Assembly (NCBI RefSeq): GCF_031764535.1
Contig: NZ_CP134499.1
Location: 2,852,001-2,916,000, forward strand
Length of the DNA stretch: 64,000 nt
Source of the DNA: Pseudomonas sp. SG20056
GTDB taxonomy: Bacteria; Pseudomonadota; Gammaproteobacteria; Pseudomonadales; Pseudomonadaceae
Reading direction: 5' to 3'
The position numbers and the translations under genes are program-made. The notes beneath the pieces were generated by a model. That model searched no databases and was not told the DNA's origin. It saw nothing but the letters and a program-made list of their open reading frames with translations. This document shows, piece by piece, positions 9,760-17,971 of the stretch; the first letter of the stretch is position 1; every line of letters starts with the position of its first letter.

Positions 9760-10083
9760 TTAGTTAATGCTCAACTTGTCGCGATTCTTCTCCAGCGTTG
9801 CTTCGCCAATACCCTTAACTTCCAACAACTCATCCACCGAAGCGAAATCGCCGTGCTCATCACGATAAGCCACAATTGCCTGCGCCTTGACTTCACCAAT
9901 CCCCAACAACTCACGTTGCAGGGTGGCGGCATCAGCAGTATTGAGATTGATCTTACCGACCGGAGCCACTTCAGCTGACTCAACAACGGGCGCTGGCTGG
10001 GTGTGAGTTTCGGCGGCGGAAACCGCTAGGGACATTGAAGCAAGAACAGCGAACAGCAGAGACGACAGTTTGGCTTTTAGCAT
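9760..10083 (-). CDS. comEA: ComEA-family helix-hairpin-helix DNA-binding protein
   Basis: A 107-residue protein with a cleavable signal peptide (first ~23 residues ending AVSAAETH) and a C-terminal ComEA-type helix-hairpin-helix pair (NLNTADAATLQRELLGIGEVKA… and LLEVKGIGEATLEK…, residues 45-107). It is probably periplasmic and binds DNA. The same gene (PA3140) sits next to wbpM in P. aeruginosa, where it bounds the O-antigen locus. A role in natural DNA uptake is family inference; the protein lacks the membrane anchor of Gram-positive ComEA. Confidence 0.9.
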   Translation of the reverse strand: MLKAKLSSLLFAVLASMSLAVSAAETHTQPAPVVESAEVAPVGKINLNTADAATLQRELLGIGEVKAQAIVAYRDEHGDFASVDELLEVKGIGEATLEKNRDKLSIN

Positions 10084-10100
10084 ACAAGAATCCCTTCGTT

Positions 10101-10143
10101 AGTTTTCAGAGCGTGGGACTTCCTTCTCCACGCTCTGAAAACT
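10101..10143. repeat. Perfect 16-bp inverted repeat between wbpM and comEA
   Basis: AGTTTTCAGAGCGTGG (10101-10116) and its exact reverse complement (10128-10143) flank an 11-base loop. It sits 56 bases past the wbpM stop and just upstream of the comEA-like start. On the minus strand it could end the long O-antigen transcript, though no long T-run follows the stem. Alternatively it is a dispersed palindromic element or an operator for comEA. Confidence 0.7.
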
Positions 10144-10199
10144 AGCTGCTGTCATCCAGTTGTCAAATCACTTCCACTCTCACCACCGAACAAGTCGAA

Positions 10200-12188
10200 C
10201 TAGGGTTCAAAACGACGCTTAACATGAATCCAGTCAACAATCTCACCCTCAGGCTTGTAGCCATTGACCGTTTCCCGCAGCAACTGCCGCACTCGTTCAT
10301 AATCGTCGCACTCAACTGCGACCAGCAACTCGCTCAGACGCTCTTTGAATAACTCCCAGGGCAGGTGCTCCTCATTGGCGCGCATGATCATCGGGTGCTC
10401 AGTCGGACTGACGTTATCGCCAATCAGCAACTCTTCGTAGAGCTTCTCGCCTGGACGCAGGCCGGTGAACTCAATGGCGATATCGCCGTGTGGGGTTTTA
10501 TCCGAGCGCACACTCAACCCACTAAGGTGAATCATCTTCTCGGCCAGTACAGCAATTTTCACCGGTTCGCCCATATCCAGAACGAACACATCACCGCCCT
10601 CGCCCATGGACCCCGCTTGAATTACCAACTGCGCGGCCTCAGGGATGGTCATAAAGTAACGCGTGATATTGGGATGGGTAACCGTGACCGGCCCACCCTT
10701 GCGGATCTGTTCATGAAATAGCGGGATAACCGAACCAGACGAGCCTAAAACATTACCGAAGCGCACCATGGTAAAGCGCGTTTTATTGAACTGATGCACG
10801 GCCTCATCATCAGCGAACAACACAGGCGCAGATTCGCGGCTGAGTGCCTGCAGCACCATCTCAGCCAACCGCTTGGTGCTGCCCATTACGTTAGTCGGCC
10901 GCACCGCCTTATCAGTGGAAATCAATACGAAGTTGGTTACACCGGCTTTGACCGCGGCTTGCGCAGTATTGAGCGTCCCCATCAGATTGTTCAACACACC
11001 CTCGGCAATATTGTGCTCCACCATCGGTACATGCTTGTAAGCCGCTGCGTGGTAAACCGTATTGACCTTCCAGGTGCACATCACATCAGCCAACCGCGGG
11101 GCGTTACGAATCGAGCCCAGAATCGGCACCAGACGAAGTGGCAAAGACTCACGCTTGACCCTCGCCTCCAGCTCACTGTGAATGCTGTACAGATTGAATT
11201 CGCTGTGTTCGAACAGCAGAAGGGTTGCAGGCCCATTCAGTAGAATCTGCCGACAAAGCTCAGAACCAATGGAGCCTCCTGCCCCGGTAACCATTACCAC
11301 CTGATTACGGATACAGCGCTCGAACAACGCTTGCTGCGGCGGTACGGCATCACGACCAAGTAGATCGGCAATGTCGACTTCTTGAACATCCTCAACCTTG
11401 ACCCTGCCACTGGCCAGATCCATAAAGCCAGGAATACTGCGTACATGAAGCGGAAATACTTCCAAACCCTCAAGGATCTGTCGGCGCCGTCCACGTGAGG
11501 CCGAAGGCATCGCAAGGAGGATTTCATCGGCACCGGTTTCATCAATCATTTGCTGAATATGTTTGGGGGTATAAACCCTTAAACCAGCGATATTACGGTT
11601 GGCTATGCTTGAATCATCATCGATAAAAGCGACAGGTCGCATGGCTCGCCCCATGCGCAAGGCAGTGACCAGTTGATTACCGGCCGCACCAGCTCCGTAT
11701 ATAGCAACCCGTGGCAAATTTTTGTCACGACCTATAAATGGCAGCTCAAGCCCGCCCATGTACCAATCGCCCATAAAATACTGACGCATCACAAGGCGCA
11801 AGCCGCCGATAAGTACGAGACTAAGCCACCAGTAGTTGAATACCAAAGAGCGCGGTACAAGAGCGGGCGCTTCGCGATACCAATAAACCGCAAGAGCAAG
11901 AATCAATGCAGATAAGGAAACGGCTTTAGCAATTGTCCAAAGCGCATCATTACCCAGATAGCGCATAACAGCACGATACATACCAAGGCGAATAAAAAGA
12001 GGAATAGCAAGTACAGGTGCTAAGGCAAACAACCAAAAGTGGCCACCTAAGGGATCAATTTGATCATACGTCCCCAAACGAACGACAAAAGCGAGCCACA
12101 GCGCCACCCAAACAAGCAGCACATCAACCATGACCTGCAGCAACCGCTTATAGCGGCGCCTCAAGCCCAAGAGTCTTTCGCGAAACAT
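10200..12188 (-). CDS. wbpM: WbpM-type UDP-GlcNAc 4,6-dehydratase
   Basis: 662 residues from ATG 12188, which follows GGAGTGAGT; family length is about 665. About four N-terminal membrane helices (residues 15-125) precede a first Rossmann-like region (YGAGAAGNQL, about 175) and the SDR dehydratase domain (VTGAGGSIGSELCRQIL, about 300), with STDKAVRPTNVMGSTKR holding the modified Ser-Met-Lys active site of this class. It converts UDP-GlcNAc to the 4-keto-6-deoxy sugar at the inner membrane. In this locus the adjacent aminotransferase, acetyltransferase and PglC-like genes suggest it feeds a di-N-acetylbacillosamine-type sugar rather than FucNAc. As in P. aeruginosa it is the last gene of the O-antigen block. 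Confidence 0.96.
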   Translation of the reverse strand: MFRERLLGLRRRYKRLLQVMVDVLLVWVALWLAFVVRLGTYDQIDPLGGHFWLFALAPVLAIPLFIRLGMYRAVMRYLGNDALWTIAKAVSLSALILALAVYWYREAPALVPRSLVFNYWWLSLVLIGGLRLVMRQYFMGDWYMGGLELPFIGRDKNLPRVAIYGAGAAGNQLVTALRMGRAMRPVAFIDDDSSIANRNIAGLRVYTPKHIQQMIDETGADEILLAMPSASRGRRRQILEGLEVFPLHVRSIPGFMDLASGRVKVEDVQEVDIADLLGRDAVPPQQALFERCIRNQVVMVTGAGGSIGSELCRQILLNGPATLLLFEHSEFNLYSIHSELEARVKRESLPLRLVPILGSIRNAPRLADVMCTWKVNTVYHAAAYKHVPMVEHNIAEGVLNNLMGTLNTAQAAVKAGVTNFVLISTDKAVRPTNVMGSTKRLAEMVLQALSRESAPVLFADDEAVHQFNKTRFTMVRFGNVLGSSGSVIPLFHEQIRKGGPVTVTHPNITRYFMTIPEAAQLVIQAGSMGEGGDVFVLDMGEPVKIAVLAEKMIHLSGLSVRSDKTPHGDIAIEFTGLRPGEKLYEELLIGDNVSPTEHPMIMRANEEHLPWELFKERLSELLVAVECDDYERVRQLLRETVNGYKPEGEIVDWIHVKRRFEP

Positions 12189-12241
12189 ACTCACTCCATT
12201 AAGAAAAGCGAAATACCGGCCTTTCTCACACTGCAACTATC

Positions 12242-13417
12242 TTATCGCGCAGCAGCTTCCATAACCTCAGCCAATATAGAGCAGGTCTTGTCGATCTCTG
12301 CATCAGTTAAAGTTGGATGTACAAGGAACATCAAACTAGTCTCACCAAGTTCATGAGCTATAGACAAATGATTTTTTGGGCGCCAACCGGTACCGTCGAA
12401 GGCAGCTTCAAGATAAACCTCAGAGCAAGAACCAGAAAAGCAAGGAACGCCACGAGCCGAAATTTCATTAAGAATTCGATCACGATTCCAGCCTTCCAGC
12501 AGCTGGCCTGGATCGACAAACACATAACACTTGTAGGCAGCATGCTGGATAAAATCTGGCACCACAGGCACGCGCACCCCCTGCAACTTAGACGCACAGA
12601 ACCATATGCGCTGAGCATTAGCCTTCCGAACAGCATGCCACTGAGGCATTTGCCGGAGTTGTATACGACCAATAGCAGCTTGAACCTCAAGCATCCGCCA
12701 GTTAGTACCAAAACTCTCATGCAGCCAGCGAAAACCAGGGGCGTGTGAACGCTCGTAAACAGCCTCCCAACTCTTGCCATGATCTTTGAATGACCACATT
12801 TTCGACCAAAGCACTCGATCATTTGTAGTCACCATGCCACCTTCGCCACCGGTGGTCATGATTTTGTCCTGGCAAAATGACCATGCACCGACATGCCCAA
12901 TTGAGCCTACTGCGCGGTCTTTATAGCGAGCACCATGAGCCTGAGCACAATCCTCGATCACTTTAAGATCATGCTCAGCAGCCAGTGCCATGATTGGATC
13001 CATATCACAAGGCCAACCGGCTAGGTGTACACAAATAACCGCTTTGGTTCGATCGGTCAAAACAGCCGCAATAGATTGAGCAGTAATATTCTGCGAATCA
13101 CGATCTACTTCAGCGAATACCGGTACAGCTCCTGCATTAACGATTGAGGATACTGATGCAAGAAAGGTACGCGGAGTGACTATGACTTCATCCCCGCGCC
13201 CTATATCCAACGCTTTGAGCGCCACATCGAGGGCAACGGTTCCATTTGCTAACGCCACAGCATGCTTGACCCCAACCCATGTAGCGAATTCCTTTTCAAA
13301 TTCGCGACACTCTTGTCCGGTCCAATAGTTGACTTTATTTGAAAGAATAACTGCACGGACTGCGTCGGCCTCATGATCGCTAAAAGAAGGCCAAGGAGAA
13401 AATGGTGTATTCAGCAC
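12242..13417 (-). CDS. DegT/DnrJ/EryC1 sugar aminotransferase (PglE-like)
   Basis: A 391-residue PLP-dependent sugar aminotransferase, starting at GTG 13417. Motifs: NGTVALDVAL near residue 60, VIEDCAQAHGA for the PLP ring, and FCQDKIMTTGGEGGM holding the Schiff-base lysine. It lies directly upstream of wbpM with a 53-base gap and next to PglD-like and PglC-like genes. The simplest reading is 4-amination of the WbpM product to UDP-4-amino-4,6-dideoxy-GlcNAc. This is separate from the WbpE aminotransferase at 29006-30091, which should act at C3 of the uronic acid. C4 specificity is inferred from context. Confidence 0.85.
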   Translation of the reverse strand: MLNTPFSPWPSFSDHEADAVRAVILSNKVNYWTGQECREFEKEFATWVGVKHAVALANGTVALDVALKALDIGRGDEVIVTPRTFLASVSSIVNAGAVPVFAEVDRDSQNITAQSIAAVLTDRTKAVICVHLAGWPCDMDPIMALAAEHDLKVIEDCAQAHGARYKDRAVGSIGHVGAWSFCQDKIMTTGGEGGMVTTNDRVLWSKMWSFKDHGKSWEAVYERSHAPGFRWLHESFGTNWRMLEVQAAIGRIQLRQMPQWHAVRKANAQRIWFCASKLQGVRVPVVPDFIQHAAYKCYVFVDPGQLLEGWNRDRILNEISARGVPCFSGSCSEVYLEAAFDGTGWRPKNHLSIAHELGETSLMFLVHPTLTDAEIDKTCSILAEVMEAAAR

Positions 13418-13473
13418 AATAAAAACTCTTCAAGATTTGGTCGGCATGGGAATAAAAATATGGCGATTAATTA

Positions 13474-13514
13474 ATCTTATCGTCAGACGGCTCATAGCGG
13501 TCTGACGATAAGAT
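13474..13514. repeat. Perfect 15-bp inverted repeat in the O-antigen operon
   Basis: ATCTTATCGTCAGAC (13474-13488) is exactly repeated in reverse complement (13500-13514) with an 11-base loop, in the 190-base gap between the PglD-like gene and the aminotransferase. This is the only sizeable gap in the distal half of the operon; nothing else is seen in it. The flanks are A/T rich but have no clean T-run. It could be a partial terminator, an mRNA-processing site, or the scar of gene-cassette exchange. Confidence 0.7.
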
Positions 13515-13607
13515 AAAAGACTAAACGGTAGAAAGTATCCAAGCAAAAGTTACGACATGAAGCAGATGGCCCATTCCTCAGTCTTTCAGCGACCGAGAGG
13601 ATAGTTT

Positions 13608-14243
13608 TTAGGGCACGTTCAGCTTAAACAAAGCTTTCGCAGGAACGCCGACTACGGTCAATAAATCTGCAATATCGGCAGTGACTACAGCGCCTGCGCC
13701 GACAGTCACTTGAGTACCAATCTGTACAAACTGCCGTACACTAGCACCGATACCTACCCAGCTCAAATCACCGACCTTGACGCCTCCGGCAAGGCGAGCA
13801 CCTGGGCTGACATGCACACATTCTCCCAGCACGCAGTCATGATCAACACTGGAGCCGGTATTAATGATAGCGCCCCGACCAATCAGAGCCTCGGCGTTGA
13901 CCACAGCCCCAGCGAACACCACCGATCCGCTCTTCAGTTCAGCATAGCGACTAACCGTCGCTGCAGGATGCACCAGACTGCAAAGACGTCCCCCCGCTTC
14001 TTCCAACTCCAGCAGCTTACGATACCGAATGCGATTATTGCCAATAGCGACTAATACACCGTCATATATCTGCATACGGCTTTTCAGCAAGGCCGTATCA
14101 CCAACCACTTGCCATTCGCCAATACTGTTGAGCTGTGGCCATGCATCGTCAAAGAAGTCTATGACCTCCCAACCACAACACTCGGCAGTGTCGGCCACCA
14201 CCTTGCCATGACCGCTGGCACCTAAGATCGCCAACCTGTTCAT
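13608..14243 (-). CDS. PglD/NeuD-type sugar N-acetyltransferase
   Basis: A 211-residue left-handed beta-helix acetyltransferase. The N-terminal Rossmann-like sugar-binding part begins LAILGASGHGKVVADTA, which is diagnostic of PglD/NeuD. The hexapeptide repeats follow from about residue 95, with the catalytic-base region NTGSSVDHDCVLGE and the C-terminal VGVPAKALF. It should N-acetylate the 4-amino sugar made by the DegT enzyme, giving UDP-N,N'-diacetylbacillosamine. Its stop overlaps the next upstream reading frame (PglC-like) by four bases, implying translational coupling. Confidence 0.88.
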   Translation of the reverse strand: MNRLAILGASGHGKVVADTAECCGWEVIDFFDDAWPQLNSIGEWQVVGDTALLKSRMQIYDGVLVAIGNNRIRYRKLLELEEAGGRLCSLVHPAATVSRYAELKSGSVVFAGAVVNAEALIGRGAIINTGSSVDHDCVLGECVHVSPGARLAGGVKVGDLSWVGIGASVRQFVQIGTQVTVGAGAVVTADIADLLTVVGVPAKALFKLNVP

Positions 14244-14833
14244 TGCCGGTTACCGGAGAACTTAGGCATGGTTACCTCACCATCCGCACTGATGCCGTCT
14301 CGTACCAGAACTTTCTTCACCGTGAGGAAAAGAATTTTGCAGTCCAGCCAGATAGATCTGTTATTCACGTACCAGACATCCAGCCTGAACTTGTCCTCCC
14401 AGCTCAGTGCATTACGGCCATTGATCTGCGCCCAGCCAGTAACGCCGGGGCGCACTTCATGACGGCGATACTGCTCTGCGCTGTATAGCGGCAGGTACTC
14501 CATCAATAGGGGGCGGGGCCCAACCAGACTCATGTCGCCCTTGAGCACGTTCCACAGCTCAGGCAACTCATCTAAGCTACTGGCGCGCAAAAAGCTTCCA
14601 AAGCTGGTCATGCGCTGAGAATCAGGCAGCGGATTGCCATCCACATCGAAAGCATCAAGCATGGTTCGAAATTTCACCATCTTGAACGGAACCCCGTGCA
14701 GTCCTGGCCGAACCTGCGAAAAAATTACCGGTGAACCCAGCTTGCGACGGATGCACACCGCTACGGTTGCAATGATCGGGACAAGGACGATCAGGCCGAA
14801 CGAAGCAAGGACAATGTCCAGAAGCCGCTTCAC
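14240..14833 (-). CDS. PglC-like initiating phosphoglycosyl transferase
   Basis: A 197-residue small monotopic sugar-phosphate transferase. It has one N-terminal re-entrant hydrophobic helix (LDIVLASFGLIVLVPIIA), then FKMVKFRTM, the catalytic Asp-Glu pair in SLDELPELWNVL, and VGPRPLL, all hallmarks of the PglC family. It would move phospho-diNAcBac (or a related sugar) to undecaprenyl phosphate on the inner leaflet and start the O-unit. In PAO1 this step is done by the polytopic WbpL, so the initiating enzyme here belongs to a different fold. It overlaps both neighbours by four bases. Confidence 0.92.
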   Translation of the reverse strand: MKRLLDIVLASFGLIVLVPIIATVAVCIRRKLGSPVIFSQVRPGLHGVPFKMVKFRTMLDAFDVDGNPLPDSQRMTSFGSFLRASSLDELPELWNVLKGDMSLVGPRPLLMEYLPLYSAEQYRRHEVRPGVTGWAQINGRNALSWEDKFRLDVWYVNNRSIWLDCKILFLTVKKVLVRDGISADGEVTMPKFSGNRQ

Positions 14834-16059
14834 TTGCCGTCCCCAGGGAAAAGAATCGTTAGATAGTCACTGGCCAGCTTCGAATAACTACGATTCTGCA
14901 GCAACCATTCACGCCCTCGCAGACCAATTTGCTCACGCACCGCTTGGTTACGGCGACTCATCTCGAGAATAGCGGCCACCAACGAGCTAACATCGTTAGC
15001 CGGGACGAATGTACCGCATCCCGCCTCGTTTATCATCGACGGATAACCATTGTAAGAGGCAACAACTGGCTTGGCCGCCAGCATGTAGTCAATGACCTTG
15101 TTCAAAGACTGACCGTAGTCCCAAACCTTGGAATCGTGCACCGAAAAATAGAGGAGATCGCCTTTTTCCAGGACTGCCTGAACCATGTTTCGCGGAACCT
15201 TCGGCGCGAACACTAGGTTGGGAAGATCACCATACTGAATCTGGTAGCTTTGCCTCAGGGCACCGTCGCCAACAATGATGAACTCAATACCGGCGTGCTC
15301 GCGCATGGCTTCTGCGGCGGCGAAAAACACATCCAGCGCGTTAGTTATACCGATAGTTCCCGCATGCACGACCTTGAACTTATTACTGGAAAGGTAGCGC
15401 TCAACATAATCAACGGGAAGATCGACAACGTCGCTAAAATGAGATTGACTTACGCCCATGGGCACACAAAAGACAGGCCGCTCACAGCCAATCTCGTTGT
15501 ACACATGCTCAGCCAGATTGGGCATAGTTCCGACGATGGCATCAGACTTTCGGTAAGAGAGTCGCTCCAACCAAGCCAACCCTCTGACAAATAGGTTCCG
15601 GTTGCTGAAGCCACCTTCCTCCACAATGGTTAGTGGCCAAATGTCGCGCACCTCAAATACTAGCCGAGACTTGTATTTAAAGCGTATCAGCAGACCATTG
15701 ATGATAGTCAGCAGCGACAGGCTGGAAATAATAACCACGTCAGGGCGCGGCAACTGACTCTTGTCTAACCAGAACAGATTCCACTCGAAATGGAACCAAC
15801 TCAAAATCCTGCGCAACGACTTGGCGACCGAGTACTTCATCGTTTTCAGCCAAACGATCTTTACACCACCGGCCACCTGCTGCGTCACACGCGCCTGTAA
15901 TACAGGTAGATCCACCAGATTGTTAGAGTCCGAGCTGATCACGAGCACCTGATAACCAGCACGCTGCATCTCATCTACCAGAAACCAACCCCGACCTCCG
16001 GGACTATTTGCAGTCTTGGGGGAAAAATACTTGGTGACGTACCAGATCGTTTTGTTCAT
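14830..16059 (-). CDS. GT4 glycosyltransferase (WbuB-like)
   Basis: 409 residues from ATG 16059; the frame is open to 16104, but that start would run into the preceding gene. The N-terminal NKTIWYVTKYFSPKTANSPG and the C-terminal GT-B donor-binding segment (SLNKVIDYMLAAKPVVASYN) place it with WbuB/WcaI-type GT4 enzymes. It probably adds the second sugar to the lipid-linked acceptor in the cytoplasm. Sequence does not show which donor it uses. Confidence 0.88.
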   Translation of the reverse strand: MNKTIWYVTKYFSPKTANSPGGRGWFLVDEMQRAGYQVLVISSDSNNLVDLPVLQARVTQQVAGGVKIVWLKTMKYSVAKSLRRILSWFHFEWNLFWLDKSQLPRPDVVIISSLSLLTIINGLLIRFKYKSRLVFEVRDIWPLTIVEEGGFSNRNLFVRGLAWLERLSYRKSDAIVGTMPNLAEHVYNEIGCERPVFCVPMGVSQSHFSDVVDLPVDYVERYLSSNKFKVVHAGTIGITNALDVFFAAAEAMREHAGIEFIIVGDGALRQSYQIQYGDLPNLVFAPKVPRNMVQAVLEKGDLLYFSVHDSKVWDYGQSLNKVIDYMLAAKPVVASYNGYPSMINEAGCGTFVPANDVSSLVAAILEMSRRNQAVREQIGLRGREWLLQNRSYSKLASDYLTILFPGDGK

Positions 16060-16075
16060 CGCGTCAGCTGGTCCG

Positions 16076-17899
16076 TCAGTCTTTGTACAAACGTGGAATT
16101 GCATTGATGACTTTGATCACCTCAGTGAAATCCATCCCCAGAGCATCAAGATACCAGCGAATGTTTTGGTAGCGAGGGCGGTTCTCCTCTTGCACCAGTT
16201 CGAGTGCACGCTCGCGAGTAATCTCACCCTCACGCACCTGATTACTGCGAAAGGTGTCATGCTCAGAAAAACCAGCGACGAGGTAATAGATATAGTTATA
16301 CAGCCCTGCTGTACCATCGCCGATACGCCAGGTAGTGCTGGTATCGACTGCAAGCTCCCAGCCATAGTCGTTGATTAGCGTGTCATCGATGACTTTCTCA
16401 TCCCAACGCCAATAATCGAAGATGTGATAGTAATCCTTCTTTTCAGTGAAGCTGCGATAGTACTCGCCAGACAGAGTGTCCCAGAGCGAGCTATTGAAAT
16501 AGCCCGGACTTTTGAGCATCGCTTTAAAACGCAAGCTCTGGTACTCCATCTGTTTTTGCCAGCCGTGCATATAGACGCGTTTTTCCTCGAAGTCAGGTGG
16601 CACGCCGAGGAAGCCAGCCTTAAAGTGAGTCACCTCAAGAGGGTTGACGCCCCAGAGGTTCAGACTCACACCAGTTTGCTTTTTCACCGTTTCAATATGA
16701 CGGAAGAAATGTTTGTCACCCGCAGTCAGAATACTGATCATTCCTAGATGCGGAGCCTTCAACCAAGCTTTGAGGTTGACGGCAATATTCCTGCGCTTTT
16801 TGGCGATATCGTCGGCAACGATAATATTCTCTACACCAAGCTCGGCACTCATCCGGCTGATATTGCGCCGGCCAAGATCGGTCACCATCCCCCAGTCATA
16901 GGTGTAGGTGACGGCGTTCATCTTCAGCTCTTTAACAATCAGATGCAGCCCGTAACAGCTATCACGGCCGCCGGAGAATGGCACTATACAGTCGGTAGCA
17001 CCGGCGCGGCGGTAACCCTCTACGAGATTGAAGAGCTCTTCCTTTGGTTTAGGTACATTGCGCGGAGTATAGGTGTGGCAGTAGTTGCACACACCGTCCG
17101 AATCAAAAGCGATGAACGGCATCGTCTCCGGAAGAATGCAGCGAGTGCAACGACGCAGGTTCGGCTGAGGGTAAAGCAGCTGCTTTTCTTCGGACGAAAT
17201 GAATTGGAAAGGCGGAATCAGATTATTAACACGCTGATTGTTGTCGGAAACACTGATGTCCGTTGAAGCAGGTAAATCCAAGACAACGGCGTCTTGCTTG
17301 ACCTGCTTGATATCTGAGCAGCCAATCTGGGTGAGCGGGAACATTTCCGAAGAAAAGCAGACCCCCTCCTGAGTGGTACCAACATAAAGACTGCCATTGT
17401 TTGAGAACAGCAAAGCCTTGCCCAGACGAGGAATAACTATGGCACAGGCAACAACACCGACACACAAAGTCAGCACCTTGTGCGCCAGCCCGTCGAGGTC
17501 GTCCCCCGACTCGTCCAGGTGATGCTCGGTAATGGCAGCAATCACCTCACTATCGATTTCGAGAGCACGGGTGGGCTTGATATGGTTCCACAGCTCAGCA
17601 TCATTCACGATGATGCCGTTGTGGATAACGCAAATATCGCCACGAACAACCGGTTGGTTGTCGGAAAGACCGTTAGTGATCAAACGACTATGGCCAAAAA
17701 CGAAAGCAGACTCGAAAGGTTTTACCTGAGAAATCAGTTTTTTGATGTCGTAATCGGCCCGCTTGACTTGATAGCCCGAAGGATCGCCGTAGATCAGACC
17801 ACTGGAGTCACGTCCACGCTGCCTGGCATGCAAAGCTAGAACCATCAGGTTTTCTTGGTTAACTTTTTCCTTGGCGATAAAGCCAAAAATTCCGCACAT
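16076..17899 (-). CDS. Amidotransferase with fused class II glutaminase (WbpS-like)
   Basis: A 607-residue fusion. Residues 1-~230 are a class II (Ntn) glutaminase starting MCGIFGF, so Cys2 becomes the nucleophile after Met removal; GHSRL, HNGIIVND and SEMFPL are visible. Residues ~250-607 are a WbpG-type ATP-dependent N-acetyl-sugar amidotransferase domain with a four-cysteine cluster (CTRCILP…GVCNYC) and the PP-loop VPFSGGRDSCYG. Fusion makes the enzyme independent of HisH2/HisF2. It most resembles WbpS of P. aeruginosa O6, proposed to amidate a hexuronic acid, so a uronamide in the repeat is likely. It is a second, separate nitrogen-transfer system beside WbpG. Confidence 0.85.
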   Translation of the reverse strand: MCGIFGFIAKEKVNQENLMVLALHARQRGRDSSGLIYGDPSGYQVKRADYDIKKLISQVKPFESAFVFGHSRLITNGLSDNQPVVRGDICVIHNGIIVNDAELWNHIKPTRALEIDSEVIAAITEHHLDESGDDLDGLAHKVLTLCVGVVACAIVIPRLGKALLFSNNGSLYVGTTQEGVCFSSEMFPLTQIGCSDIKQVKQDAVVLDLPASTDISVSDNNQRVNNLIPPFQFISSEEKQLLYPQPNLRRCTRCILPETMPFIAFDSDGVCNYCHTYTPRNVPKPKEELFNLVEGYRRAGATDCIVPFSGGRDSCYGLHLIVKELKMNAVTYTYDWGMVTDLGRRNISRMSAELGVENIIVADDIAKKRRNIAVNLKAWLKAPHLGMISILTAGDKHFFRHIETVKKQTGVSLNLWGVNPLEVTHFKAGFLGVPPDFEEKRVYMHGWQKQMEYQSLRFKAMLKSPGYFNSSLWDTLSGEYYRSFTEKKDYYHIFDYWRWDEKVIDDTLINDYGWELAVDTSTTWRIGDGTAGLYNYIYYLVAGFSEHDTFRSNQVREGEITRERALELVQEENRPRYQNIRWYLDALGMDFTEVIKVINAIPRLYKD

Positions 17900-17971
17900 A
17901 AAATGACTCTTTAAAGTGGCAGCCTCACCGTCTGGGCAGTGATAATTTGCGTAAGGTTGTGAAATAAGGCG

